Of a DNA stretch of 64,000 nt, positions 16,915-24,669 are shown piece after piece (the first letter of the stretch is position 1; each line of letters begins with the position of its first letter). The notes under the pieces were generated by a model, which made no database searches, was not told the DNA's origin, and saw nothing but the letters and a program-made list of their open reading frames with translations. The translations under genes and the position numbers were made by a program. Source of the stretch: Modestobacter roseus (GTDB taxonomy: Bacteria > Actinomycetota > Actinomycetes > Mycobacteriales > Geodermatophilaceae); assembly GCF_007994135.1 (NCBI RefSeq), contig NZ_VLKF01000001.1, forward strand, positions 3,286,001-3,350,000, in the 5' to 3' direction.

Positions 16915-17094
16915 ATGACCGAACCCAGCGACAGCGGCTACCACGACTCCCCCGCCACCTCCGACCCCGACGGCGACCTGGTCGACGGCACCCCCGGCCA
17001 CGACCGCGGGGACGGCGGCGAGAAGGACACCGTGCTGCTCACCGACGACGAGGCGCAGCGCGAGGACTCGGTCGCCCGCCCCGCCAACGACTGA
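16915..17094 (+). CDS. Small acidic disordered protein
   Basis: A 59-residue, Asp/Gly/Ser-rich protein (MTEPSDSGYHDSPATSDPDG) with no hydrophobic core. ATG 16915 is 33 bp after the acyl-CoA dehydrogenase stop. It ends at TGA 17094, immediately before a family A palindromic element. It resembles in composition the small proteins at 10216 and 56628. Function unknown. Confidence 0.55.
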   Translation: MTEPSDSGYHDSPATSDPDGDLVDGTPGHDRGDGGEKDTVLLTDDEAQREDSVARPAND

Positions 17095-17095
17095 C

Positions 17096-17179
17096 GAAGG
17101 ACCCCTCTGCCCCTTCCCCGGCTCCCTCGCAGGGGCCCGCGCGGAGCGTGCGAGGCGTGGGGGGGCGAGGGGGTCCTCC
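17096..17179. repeat. Family A palindromic element, copy 2, between convergent genes
   Basis: It begins GAAGGACCCCTCTGCCCC one base after the stop of the small acidic gene. Its far end, GAGGGGGTCCTCC, abuts the stop codon of the convergent response-regulator gene. The outer GGACCCC/GGGGTCC ends pair, so it can serve both strands. At 84 bp it is the longest copy, with extra sequence in the centre. Confidence 0.6.
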
Positions 17180-17785
17180 TCAGATCCAGCCGTGCCGGCG
17201 CGCGGCCTCCACGGCCGCGTGCCGGTTCGACGCGCCCAGCTTCGCCGCGGCCGCCGACAGGTAGTTGCGCACGGTGCCCGGCGACAGGTGGGCGCGGACG
17301 GCGATCTCCTCGACCGGGGCGCCGCTCGCGGCGAGCTCGAGGACATCGGCCTCCCGCGGGGTCAGCGGGCTGTCCCCGGCGCTGATCGCCTCCGCGGCGA
17401 GCTCGGGGTCGACGTAGCGCCCACCCCGGTGCACCGTGCGCACGACGTCGCCCAGCACGGCCGCCCCCACCGTCTTGGGCAGGAAGCCCCGGACCCCGGC
17501 CTCCAGCGCCCGCTTGAGGTGCCCGGGCCGGCCGTGGCCGGTGACGATGACCAGCCCGCAGCCGGGCAGCACCGTGGTCAGCTCCCCCGCGACGCTGATC
17601 CCGTCCCGGTCGGGCATCTGCAGGTCCAGCACGGCGACGTCCGGCGTGTGCAAGCGGGCCATGGCCAGCGCCTCGGCGCCGGAGGACGCCTGGGCGACCA
17701 CCTCGAGGTCGTCCTCCAGCCCGAGCAGGGCGGCGAACGCCGAGCGGACCAGGTTCTCGTCGTCGGCCAGCAGCACGCGGATCAT
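17180..17785 (-). CDS. LuxR/NarL-type response regulator
   Basis: A 201-residue two-component regulator. The receiver domain (1-115) has acidic residues DDE at 8-10, phosphoacceptor D54 (VLDLQMPD), T84 and K104 (FLPKT). The LuxR helix-turn-helix spans ~137-195 (LTPREADVLELAASG). It is similar to DesR. Its ATG overlaps the stop of the sensor kinase by 4 bp. It probably regulates the ABC exporter genes at the head of the same operon. Confidence 0.92.
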   Translation of the reverse strand: MIRVLLADDENLVRSAFAALLGLEDDLEVVAQASSGAEALAMARLHTPDVAVLDLQMPDRDGISVAGELTTVLPGCGLVIVTGHGRPGHLKRALEAGVRGFLPKTVGAAVLGDVVRTVHRGGRYVDPELAAEAISAGDSPLTPREADVLELAASGAPVEEIAVRAHLSPGTVRNYLSAAAAKLGASNRHAAVEAARRHGWI

Positions 17786-18993
17786 GCGGCACCTCCGGTG
17801 GGCAGGGTGGCGGTCAGGGTGAAGCGGTCGCCGTCACGGGAGGCGTCCAGCGACCCGCCGGCCCCGGCCAGCCGCTCGCGGAGGCCGGTCAGGCCGTTGC
17901 CGGTGCCCGGCTCGCCGGTCACCCCGTCGTTGGTCACCGTCAGGGCGACCTCCCCCTCACCGCGCTCCAGCCCGATCCAGCAGTCGGCGGCGTCGCTGTG
18001 CCGCAGCACGTTGGTCACGGCCTCCCGCACCACCCAGCCCAGCGCCACCTGCACCGGCTCGGGCAGCCCGACCGCCGCGTCCTCGCCGTGCACCGTGCAG
18101 GCCACCCCGGCGGCGCGCAGCACCGACCGGGCGCCGGCCAGCTCGCCGGCCAGGTCGGTGCGGCGGTACCCGCGGACCACCTCGCGCACCTCCCGGAGCG
18201 ACTCCTCGGCGATCCGGCTGATGTCGGCGACCTCGTCGGCGGCCTCCGGCCGGTCCCGGCGCACCAGCTCGCCGGCCAGCTGGCTCTTGACCGCGATCGC
18301 CGAGAGGTTGCGGCCCATCACGTCGTGCAGGTCCCGCGCGAAGCGGAGCCGCTCCTCGGCCACCGCCAGCTGGAGCTCCACGCCCCGGGTGCGCTCCATC
18401 TCCAGCACCACGTCGAGCACCCACACGGTGAACCGGAAGGCGAGCACCACGAACAGGACCGTGACGGCCAGCACGACCCCCTGCGCGACGGCCGCGACCG
18501 GGTGCGCGCCGGCCAGCGCGGCGGCGACGCCGCTGACCACGCCGACGCCCACCGCGTACGGGGTGAGCTGCCGGGTCGCCCAGACCGTCGAGCAGGCGAT
18601 GAGCACGGCGGCGAGGGGCAGGCTGACCGACCACGGGACGGCGCCGGCGGAGTCGGACCCGGCGAACGCCCACGCGCCCCCGACCGCCGTCGCCCCGGCC
18701 GCCGCGAACGCCGCGATCGTCAGGCCCCCGGGGAGCTGACGACCCTCCCGGTGCGCCGCCAGTCCCCGACGGCTGAGCTGGACCGCCGCCACCCCGGTGA
18801 CGGCCGAGCCGGCCAGGAACACCAGCCCGCCGCCCCCCGGGGCCGCGCCATCGACCCCGGCGCCGAGCACCGCCAGCGCGAGGACCGGCAGCGCGGCCAG
18901 GAAGGAGTAGAAGGACCAGCGCGTGTACAGGTCGATCCGCTGGGGCGCCGTCCGGCTGTTCCACCAGCGCGAGACGGTCGGCACGGCGGTCAT
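17782..18993 (-). CDS. Sensor histidine kinase (HisKA_3 / DesK-like)
   Basis: A 403-residue membrane kinase. Around six hydrophobic helices occupy residues ~28-195, followed by a HisKA_3 dimerisation domain with H223 (FARDLHDVMGRNL) and an HATPase domain (REAVTNVLRHSDA, GNGLTGLRERL). DesK-like kinases sense membrane state or cell-envelope drugs. It is partnered by the response regulator immediately downstream. The kinase start lies 34 bp after the ABC permease gene on the same strand. Confidence 0.92.
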   Translation of the reverse strand: MTAVPTVSRWWNSRTAPQRIDLYTRWSFYSFLAALPVLALAVLGAGVDGAAPGGGGLVFLAGSAVTGVAAVQLSRRGLAAHREGRQLPGGLTIAAFAAAGATAVGGAWAFAGSDSAGAVPWSVSLPLAAVLIACSTVWATRQLTPYAVGVGVVSGVAAALAGAHPVAAVAQGVVLAVTVLFVVLAFRFTVWVLDVVLEMERTRGVELQLAVAEERLRFARDLHDVMGRNLSAIAVKSQLAGELVRRDRPEAADEVADISRIAEESLREVREVVRGYRRTDLAGELAGARSVLRAAGVACTVHGEDAAVGLPEPVQVALGWVVREAVTNVLRHSDAADCWIGLERGEGEVALTVTNDGVTGEPGTGNGLTGLRERLAGAGGSLDASRDGDRFTLTATLPTGGAA

Positions 18994-19027
18994 GCTGCCG
19001 TACCGACCGTGCCGCGGCGGTGTGGCC

Positions 19028-19855
19028 TCACCGGCGGGGAGCCCACCGGAACCCGCGCCGGGCGGCGACCGCGCCCACCACCAGCCACCCGGCGAGCACC
19101 GCCAGCGGCATGCCGGCGTGCGGCCAGACGCTCCCGTCGACCAGCTCGCCGTCCCAGGTCTGGCCGGCCAGGCCCAGCTGCAGCAGCTCCACGACGGGGG
19201 TGAGCGGCAGGAACCGGGCGATCTCGCCCAGCGTCTCGGGCAGCACGGACAGCGGGTAGAAGACCCCGGAGAGCCCGGTGGAGACGACGATGATCGGCAG
19301 CGTGGTGATCTGCGCGGACTCCGGCGTGCGGGTGAAGCTGGTGCTCGCCGCGGCCAGCACGACCATCAGCAGCGTCCCGGCGAGCAGGGCGAGCAGCGGC
19401 AGGACGACGTCGGCGGGGGCCGACCACTCACCGAGCAGCGCCACGCCCGCGGCGATGACCACCACCTGGCCGAGGGTGACGAACACGGTCGGCGCGGCGG
19501 TGCCGGCCAGCACCTCGACGTCGGTCAGCTCCCCGGTGCGCATCCGCTGCAGCACCAGGTCCTCCCGGCGGGCGACGTAGGTGGTGACCAGGTTGTAGTA
19601 GGTCAGCATCACCAGGGTGATGCCGGCGGCGGTCACCAGCAGCCGGGCGCCGATGGGGAACTCCCCGTCGTCCAGGCCCAGGGCCGGCACGACCGCGACG
19701 AACAGCAGCGGCAGGACCACCGAGTTCACCAGGGCGGTGCGGTTGCGGCCCAGTAGCCGGGTCTCGGCGGAGGCCAGGGACCAGACCCGGGACAGCCGGC
19801 CCGGTCCGCTCGTGGGGCGGTCGAGGGTGCTGCGATCGGTGGTCGGGGCGCTCAT
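19028..19855 (-). CDS. ABC-2 type transporter permease
   Basis: A 275-residue permease with about six membrane helices; the ABC-2 core includes LVLQRMRTGELTDVEVL and PLSVLPETLGEIARFLPLTPVVELLQ. It is the membrane half of an exporter whose ATPase is encoded just upstream; ATPase TGA and permease ATG overlap as ATGA. ABC-2 exporters coupled to DesK-like systems typically export lipids, antibiotics or lantibiotics; the substrate here is unknown. Confidence 0.9.
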   Translation of the reverse strand: MSAPTTDRSTLDRPTSGPGRLSRVWSLASAETRLLGRNRTALVNSVVLPLLFVAVVPALGLDDGEFPIGARLLVTAAGITLVMLTYYNLVTTYVARREDLVLQRMRTGELTDVEVLAGTAAPTVFVTLGQVVVIAAGVALLGEWSAPADVVLPLLALLAGTLLMVVLAAASTSFTRTPESAQITTLPIIVVSTGLSGVFYPLSVLPETLGEIARFLPLTPVVELLQLGLAGQTWDGELVDGSVWPHAGMPLAVLAGWLVVGAVAARRGFRWAPRR

Positions 19856-20817
19856 CGGTTCTCCTCCTGCGTCGTGCGGGGGTCGGTGCCGTCGGCGACG
19901 GCGAGGAAGGCCTGCTCGAGGGAGCCCGCGCGGGCCAGCAGCGTCCGCAGCACGACGCCGTGCTCGGCGGCCCAGGCCAGCAGCTCGGCCAGCACCGGTT
20001 GCAGCGCGCGGGTGTGCCACTCGACCCGCCGGCCCTGGCCGACCACCTGCACGCCCGTGGGCACGGGTGGCTGCGGGGCGTCGTCGTCGAGGGTGAAGCG
20101 GATGGTGGCCGGCTGGGTCTCGGCGATCTCGGCCTGGGTGCCGGACAGCACGATCTGGCCGCCGCGCATGATCGCGACCCGGTCGGCGAGCTCCTCGGCC
20201 TCCTCCAGGTGGTGGGTGGTCAGCAGGACCGCGGCGCCGTCGGCCACCAGCCCCTTCACCAGCTCCCAGACCTGCCGGCGGGACTCCGGGTCGAGTCCGG
20301 TGGTCGGCTCGTCCAGCACGACGACGGCGGGCCGGCCGAGCAGCGACAGCGCGAGGTCCAGCCGGCGGCGCTCACCGCCGGAGAGGCTGCGCACCCGGAC
20401 GTCGGCGCGGTCGGCCAGCTGCACCTGGGCCAGCGCCTCGGGCACCGGCCGCGGACCGGTCAGCGTGCCCGCCCAGGCGCGCAGGGTCTCGGCGACCGTC
20501 AGGTCGCCGGGCAGGCCGCTGGTCTGCAGGAGCACCCCCAGGTGCGGCCGCACCCGGGCCCGGTCACGCACCGGGTCGGCGCCGAGCACCCGCACCGCGC
20601 CGGCCGCGGGCGGGGCCAGGCCCTCGAGCACCTCCAGCGCGGAGGTCTTGCCCGCCCCGTTGACGCCGAGCAGGGCGAACACCTCACCGGGCTGCACCTC
20701 GAACGAGATGCCGCGCACCGCCTCGAAGTCGCCGTAGCTGCGGCGCAGGTCGGTGACCTCGATCGCCGGGGCCGCCGTCGGTGCGATGGACGGTGAGCGG
20801 GTGGGGGTGGGGTGCAC
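19852..20817 (-). CDS. ABC transporter ATP-binding protein (DrrA-like)
   Basis: A 321-residue ATPase with Walker A GVNGAGKTS (~51-59), signature LSGGERRRL and Walker B VVVLDEP, plus a ~90-residue C-terminal extension as in drug and daunorubicin exporters. GTG 20817 is preferred because GAGGAGG lies 5-6 bp upstream; an ATG at 20871 lacks this. It is the first gene of the ATPase, permease, kinase, regulator operon. A short tandem repeat and a palindrome lie in its promoter region. Confidence 0.9.
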   Translation of the reverse strand: MHPTPTRSPSIAPTAAPAIEVTDLRRSYGDFEAVRGISFEVQPGEVFALLGVNGAGKTSALEVLEGLAPPAAGAVRVLGADPVRDRARVRPHLGVLLQTSGLPGDLTVAETLRAWAGTLTGPRPVPEALAQVQLADRADVRVRSLSGGERRRLDLALSLLGRPAVVVLDEPTTGLDPESRRQVWELVKGLVADGAAVLLTTHHLEEAEELADRVAIMRGGQIVLSGTQAEIAETQPATIRFTLDDDAPQPPVPTGVQVVGQGRRVEWHTRALQPVLAELLAWAAEHGVVLRTLLARAGSLEQAFLAVADGTDPRTTQEENR

Positions 20818-20948
20818 GTCGACCTCCTCGGTGCGCCGCCGGCCGCCGTCGGGCCGGGCTGTCGGACGCACCCCTCACGTTGCCGCCCGGACCCGGCTGG
20901 CACAGGTGCCGCCGTGCACCTCTTCGCGGCCTCGGCGCACGGGTGGGG

Positions 20949-20964
20949 CATGACACGTGTCATG
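20949..20964. promoter_or_regulatory. Perfect 16-bp palindrome CATGACACGTGTCATG
   Basis: CATGACACGTGTCATG is a perfect palindrome with no spacer in the 304-bp gap between the divergent exporter operon and the glycosylase-like gene. It stands 131 bp before the exporter start and 158 bp before the glycosylase start. This looks like an operator for a dimeric regulator of either unit. The binding protein is not known. Confidence 0.5.
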
Positions 20965-20981
20965 GGCGCGCGATGCGCCCG

Positions 20982-21100
20982 GTGCGCGGTGCCTCGGGTG
21001 CGCGGTGCCTCGGGTGCGCGGTGCCTCGGGTGCGCGGTGCCTCGGGTGCGCGGTGCCTCGGGTGCGCGGTGCCTCGGGTGCGCGGTGCCTCGGGTGCGCG
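20982..21100. repeat. 16-bp tandem repeat, seven full copies
   Basis: The unit GTGCGCGGTGCCTCGG is repeated perfectly seven times from 20982 to 21093, then a 7-bp partial copy follows. The period is not a multiple of three, so every frame reads through only as a 16-residue periodic string, and the array is intergenic. It ends 21 bp before the start codon at 21122. Such arrays vary in copy number by slippage and could tune the spacing or strength of the adjacent promoter. Confidence 0.95.
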
Positions 21101-21121
21101 CACCCGACCTACCCTGGCCCG

Positions 21122-22012
21122 GTGCCCCCGCTGCTCTCCACCGCGCCGACGGTGCTGCCCGAGCGGGAGTGGCGTGCCCGGGAGGCGGACCACCAGGCCC
21201 GGATGGAGACCTGGCTGGGACCCCACCGCGCACGCCGGCAGGCCGGCGCCACCCACCCGGTGCTGGACTTCCTGTTCACCTACTACTCCGAGCCCCCCGG
21301 CCGGCTGCGGCGCTGGCACCCCGGCGTCGGCACCGTGCTGGCCGGTGCGGCGGCCAGCGAGCGGCTGAACTGGCCGTTCTACGCGGCCACCGCCGACGGC
21401 GTCGGCCTGGACCGGGCCGCGTTCCTGGACAAGCGGCGCAGCGCCGTCGGCTGGATCGAGGGCCTGCTGGGCGGCACCGCGTCCCGGCCCGGCCAGTTCG
21501 GCTGCTTCGGGCTGCACGAGTGGGCGATGCTCTACCGCCCCGAGGACGGCGAGGTGCGCCACCCGCTGCCCTTGCGGTTGGGGCAGGCCGGCACCGACGC
21601 GGTGGTGGAGTCGCACCGGGTGCAGTGCAGCCACATCGACGCCTACCGGTTCTTCACCCGCGCCGGCGCACCGCGGAACACCCTGCGGCCCACCCGGGAG
21701 ACCCAGCCCGCGATGGACCAGCCCGGCTGCCTGCACGCGACGATGGACCTCTACAAGTGGGCGTACAAGCTCAGCCCGGCCGTCCCCGGCGAGCTGCTGG
21801 CCGACTGCTTCGCGCTCGCCGCCGACGTCCGGGAGCTGGACATGCGTGCCTCGCCCTACGACCTGAGCGCGCACGGGTACTCCCCGGTGGCGATCGAGAC
21901 GCCGGAGGGCAAGGCCGAGTACGTGGCCGCCCAGCGCGGCTTCGCCGCCCGCGGCGGGGTGCTCCGCGAGCGACTGCTGACCGTCTGCCGGGAGCTGCTG
22001 GACGGCGCGTAG
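21122..22012 (+). CDS. Putative 3-methyladenine DNA glycosylase-like protein
   Basis: A 296-residue soluble protein. It has conserved HPVLDFLFTYYS, LRRWHPGVGTVL, FGCFGLHEWAMLYR and LYKWAYKLSPAVPGELLADC segments. I recall this actinobacterial family as annotated '3-methyladenine DNA glycosylase'; the classical HhH-GPD signature is not apparent, so the activity is uncertain. GTG 21122 excludes the tandem repeat from the product. The gene converges with the diguanylate cyclase gene. Confidence 0.65.
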   Translation: MPPLLSTAPTVLPEREWRAREADHQARMETWLGPHRARRQAGATHPVLDFLFTYYSEPPGRLRRWHPGVGTVLAGAAASERLNWPFYAATADGVGLDRAAFLDKRRSAVGWIEGLLGGTASRPGQFGCFGLHEWAMLYRPEDGEVRHPLPLRLGQAGTDAVVESHRVQCSHIDAYRFFTRAGAPRNTLRPTRETQPAMDQPGCLHATMDLYKWAYKLSPAVPGELLADCFALAADVRELDMRASPYDLSAHGYSPVAIETPEGKAEYVAAQRGFAARGGVLRERLLTVCRELLDGA

Positions 22013-22050
22013 CGGCGCCGTGCCGCTGGCGCTCGGCGCCGTCCCGCGGG

Positions 22051-23136
22051 CTACGGGACCGCGTCGGCGGGTACCGCCTGCGGCAGCGTCCGGCGATCGT
22101 GGCGCTGATCACCGGACGCCTGGTCCCGGCCGGACGTCTTCGCCGCGTACAGGGCCGCGTCGGCGGCCGCGTAGAGCGCCACCCGGTCCCCGTCGTCGGA
22201 GGTGGCCACGCCGACGCTGATGCTCAGCGGCAGGGAGATGCCCGCGGGCAGGACCAGCGGCGCCGTCCGGACGGCGCGCACGAGCTCCTCGGCCCGCTCC
22301 AGGGCCACCGGCTGGGCGCAGCCCACGAGCAGGACGCCCAGCTCGTCGCCCCCGAGGCGACCGACGAGGCCACCGAAGCGGCGCACCGCGGCCTCGACCA
22401 GGCCGCCCACGTGCCGCAGTGCGGCGTCGCCGGCCGGGTGGCCGAACCCGTCGTTGACCGACTTGAAGCGGTCCAGGTCGACCAGCAGCAGACTGCACGG
22501 CGCCGACGACCGCTGCAGGGCGTCGTCCAGACCGGCCTCGAAGGCCCGCCGCGAGAGGAGGCCGGTCAGGCCGTCGACGTCGGCCGCATGGGCGAGCCTC
22601 GCCACCAGCAGGTCCTGCTCGTCCGCGGCCCGCGCCAGGGTGACGTGCACGAGGAGCAGCACCCCGCCGACGAAGACCACGTGCACCGCAAGGAGGGCGA
22701 TGCCGCCGTCCAGCTGGCTGGCGATCCACGCGCCGACCCCCACCGCCTCGGCCGTGACCAGCCGTGCCACCCCCCGCCCCAGCAGTTTCGCGGTGAAGAC
22801 CACGAGCAGGAACAGCACGGGGACCGCGACGAGGACGGCTTCGGGGTAGTAGACCGGCACCACGCCCAGCATCGGGGTCGCCAGGACCGTCAGCGTGGGC
22901 CAGGTCCGCGCCGGCAGCCGCGATCGCCAGCGGTACACCGCGGCACAGGCCACCAGCTGGGCCGCCAGGACCACCAGCTGCAGGCCGGCGTTCTCCGGGT
23001 CGGGACCGAGCGCAGCGACCAGCCCGACGTGGAGCAGCACACCGGCGCCCAGCAGACCCAGGCCGGTCAGGGTCACACCCTCGGCTGCGGGTCGCTCCCC
23101 GCGCCGTGGCCGGTCCACGCCACTGCTGCCTGTCAT
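22051..23136 (-). CDS. Membrane-bound diguanylate cyclase-like protein (GGDEL variant)
   Basis: A 361-residue protein. Around six membrane helices span residues ~20-170, followed by a GGDEF domain from ~185 (HAADVDGLTGLLSRRAFE) that includes LLLVDLDRFKSVNDGFGH. The signature loop is RLGGDELGVLL (260-270), that is GGDEL instead of GGDEF. The substrate-binding residues are otherwise present, so c-di-GMP synthesis is likely but not certain. No RxxD inhibitory site precedes the loop. ATG 23136 is the start; the phosphatase gene diverges 133 bp away. Confidence 0.85.
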   Translation of the reverse strand: MTGSSGVDRPRRGERPAAEGVTLTGLGLLGAGVLLHVGLVAALGPDPENAGLQLVVLAAQLVACAAVYRWRSRLPARTWPTLTVLATPMLGVVPVYYPEAVLVAVPVLFLLVVFTAKLLGRGVARLVTAEAVGVGAWIASQLDGGIALLAVHVVFVGGVLLLVHVTLARAADEQDLLVARLAHAADVDGLTGLLSRRAFEAGLDDALQRSSAPCSLLLVDLDRFKSVNDGFGHPAGDAALRHVGGLVEAAVRRFGGLVGRLGGDELGVLLVGCAQPVALERAEELVRAVRTAPLVLPAGISLPLSISVGVATSDDGDRVALYAAADAALYAAKTSGRDQASGDQRHDRRTLPQAVPADAVP

Positions 23137-23269
23137 GCTCCGGTCATCGGCGCGGGAGCACCGCTCCCTGAAGCGCTTCACCCGAGCGGGTGGCCAGCCG
23201 GGGAGTGGCCGCGATGGTGGCGCGCCGGGGCGGCCTGCCGGACGCCGCGTGACGTCGTACGGTCGGCGG

Positions 23270-24106
23270 GTGACCTCCACCCGCACGGACCGCTGGCTGC
23301 ACCTGGACGGGACGACGAACACCCGGGACCTGGGCGGGCTGCCCACCGTCGACGGCGGCACGACGCAGTTCGGGCGGGTGCTCCGCAGCGACAACCTGCA
23401 GACGCTCAGCGACGCCGACGTCCGCACGCTGGTGGAGGAGGTCGGGCTGACCGAGGTGATCGACCTGCGCACCACCGCGGAGATCCTGATGGAGGGCCGC
23501 GGCCCGCTGCGCGCCGTCGACGCCGTCACCCACCGGCACTTCACGCTGCTGCCCGAGCGGGGCCTGCGCACCGACGTCTTCGCCGCCGAGGAGGACGACG
23601 AGGAGATCCGCGCGCAGCTGCCGGCCGACTGGGCGGAGTCGATCCTGCCCCGGCAGCACGCGCCCGGCGACGAGGGCGAGCCGCCCGCCGTCCGCTCCTA
23701 CCTGGGCTACCTGACCGACAGCGCCGACAACGTGCTGGCCGCGCTGCGGGCGCTGACCGCCGGGCCGGGCGCCGCGGTGGTGCACTGCGCCGCCGGCAAG
23801 GACCGCACCGGGGTGGTGTCGGCGCTGGCCCTGGCGGTGGCCGGGGCGACGCCGGAGGCGATCGTCGCCGACTACGCGCAGACCGCGGAGATCATCGACG
23901 CGCTGGTCGCCAAGCTGGCCAGCAGCTCCACCTACGCCGAGGACATGACCCGTCGCGACGTCGCCAGCCACACCCCGCGGGCGGAGTCGATGCGCCGGGT
24001 GCTGGAGGTGCTCGACCAGCGCTGGGGTGGCCCGGTCGGCTGGCTGGAGCAGCACGGCTTCGGCGCCGACGAGCAGTCCGCGCTCCGCGCCCGCCTCCGC
24101 GACTGA
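23270..24106 (+). CDS. Tyrosine-protein phosphatase (dual-specificity-like)
   Basis: A 278-residue phosphatase of the bacterial PtpB/LipA-like family. The P-loop VHCAAGKDRTGV carries catalytic C173 and R179, and the N-terminus has NTRDLGGLPT, typical of the family. MptpB-type enzymes act on phosphotyrosine, phosphoserine and phosphoinositides. The start is GTG 23270; an in-frame GTG lies 21 bp upstream. A family A palindrome follows its stop codon. Confidence 0.88.
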   Translation: MTSTRTDRWLHLDGTTNTRDLGGLPTVDGGTTQFGRVLRSDNLQTLSDADVRTLVEEVGLTEVIDLRTTAEILMEGRGPLRAVDAVTHRHFTLLPERGLRTDVFAAEEDDEEIRAQLPADWAESILPRQHAPGDEGEPPAVRSYLGYLTDSADNVLAALRALTAGPGAAVVHCAAGKDRTGVVSALALAVAGATPEAIVADYAQTAEIIDALVAKLASSSTYAEDMTRRDVASHTPRAESMRRVLEVLDQRWGGPVGWLEQHGFGADEQSALRARLRD

Positions 24107-24107
24107 C

Positions 24108-24164
24108 CAAGGAACCCGTCCTCCTCACCCCGCACACGCTCGGGGCGAGCCTCGGGACGGGGCC
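24108..24164 (+). repeat. Family A palindromic element, copy 3
   Basis: Fifty-seven bases starting CAAGGAACCCGTCC one base after the phosphatase stop and ending GGGACGGGGCC. CCCGTCC (24115-24121) pairs with GGACGGG (24155-24161). The inner part CTCACCCC and GGGGCGAG also pairs with one mismatch. It is the most diverged leader in the set, with AAGGAACCC instead of AAGGACCCC. Confidence 0.65.
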
Positions 24165-24199
24165 GAACACCACGATCAGCACGGGCCCGGACAGCAGAC

Positions 24200-24229
24200 G
24201 ACCCCGGCTCCCTGAGGGAGTCCGGGGTC
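24200..24229. terminator. Strong hairpin between convergent genes
   Basis: GACCCCGG (24200-24207) and CCGGGGTC (24222-24229) pair, and within them CTCCC/GGAG-type bases extend the stem around a TGA loop, with one bulge. The hairpin lies between the phosphatase gene and the convergent 50-residue peptide gene, so it may act for both. Confidence 0.6.
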
Positions 24230-24278
24230 ATGCTGCGTTGCCGTGCGCGGCCCCCTCACACGGCGAGGGGGTCAGCGC

Positions 24279-24431
24279 TCAGCGGAGGTTGCTGAACTGG
24301 CTGCTGTTGGCCAGGGTCAGCAGCTCGTCGCGCATCGCCGGGCTGCTGGTGCGGGCGACGGCGGCGTCGAGTGCGCGTCGCGTACGCGCCGCCTGCCGAC
24401 GCTTCCGCCAGCTGGAGGTCACGCTGCTCAT
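24279..24431 (-). CDS. Small basic conserved protein
   Basis: A 50-residue, Arg-rich protein (MSSVTSSWRKRRQAARTRRA) that ends in a polar helix (SPAMRDELLTLANSS). AGAAGG lies 4 bp before ATG 24431, and an AT-rich stretch about 40-70 bp upstream offers a promoter. Short proteins with a similar SPAMRDEL segment are known to me from other actinobacteria without assigned function. The basic half could bind nucleic acid. Confidence 0.55.
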   Translation of the reverse strand: MSSVTSSWRKRRQAARTRRALDAAVARTSSPAMRDELLTLANSSQFSNLR

Positions 24432-24611
24432 GGTGCCTTCTCTCAGTGGTGTCACGTGGGTGTTACGCCCGTATTAAAGCAGGCGAGCTGCCGGGTATTC
24501 CATCGGAAGCAAGGTCGTGTTGCTGAAGTCGCCGATGATTCACTCATCCGAAGGGGTGAGGGCCATGGATCCGTCACCCGGCGGTCACCCACTGGCCGCT
24601 CACGGAACGCA

Positions 24612-24648
24612 CGCGGGCCCCGCCGGTCGGTGACCGGCGGGGCCCGTG
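24612..24648 (-). terminator. Strong terminator-type hairpin after ptsI
   Basis: GGGCCCCGCCGGTC (24615-24628) and GACCGGCGGGGCCC (24632-24645) are perfect 14-bp arms with a GGT loop, and three more outer pairs are possible. It starts about 22 bp after the ptsI stop on the minus strand, a standard position for transcription termination. Confidence 0.8.
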
Positions 24649-24669
24649 CAGGCGGATCGGGGTCCGTCG

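Noticed and set aside
20982-21100. Possible CRISPR array
   Set aside because: The repeats are direct, adjacent and without spacers, so it is a simple tandem repeat. No cas genes are present.
21122-22012. Confident assignment of the protein as a HhH-GPD DNA glycosylase
   Set aside because: The helix-hairpin-helix GPD signature is not visible. The name is recalled from annotation of related proteins only, so a lower-confidence label is used.
20812-24477. Continuous plus-strand frame of over 1200 codons
   Set aside because: It runs through the tandem repeat, three real genes in other frames and a terminator. GC-rich sequence suppresses stops in off-frames; no domain is recognisable.
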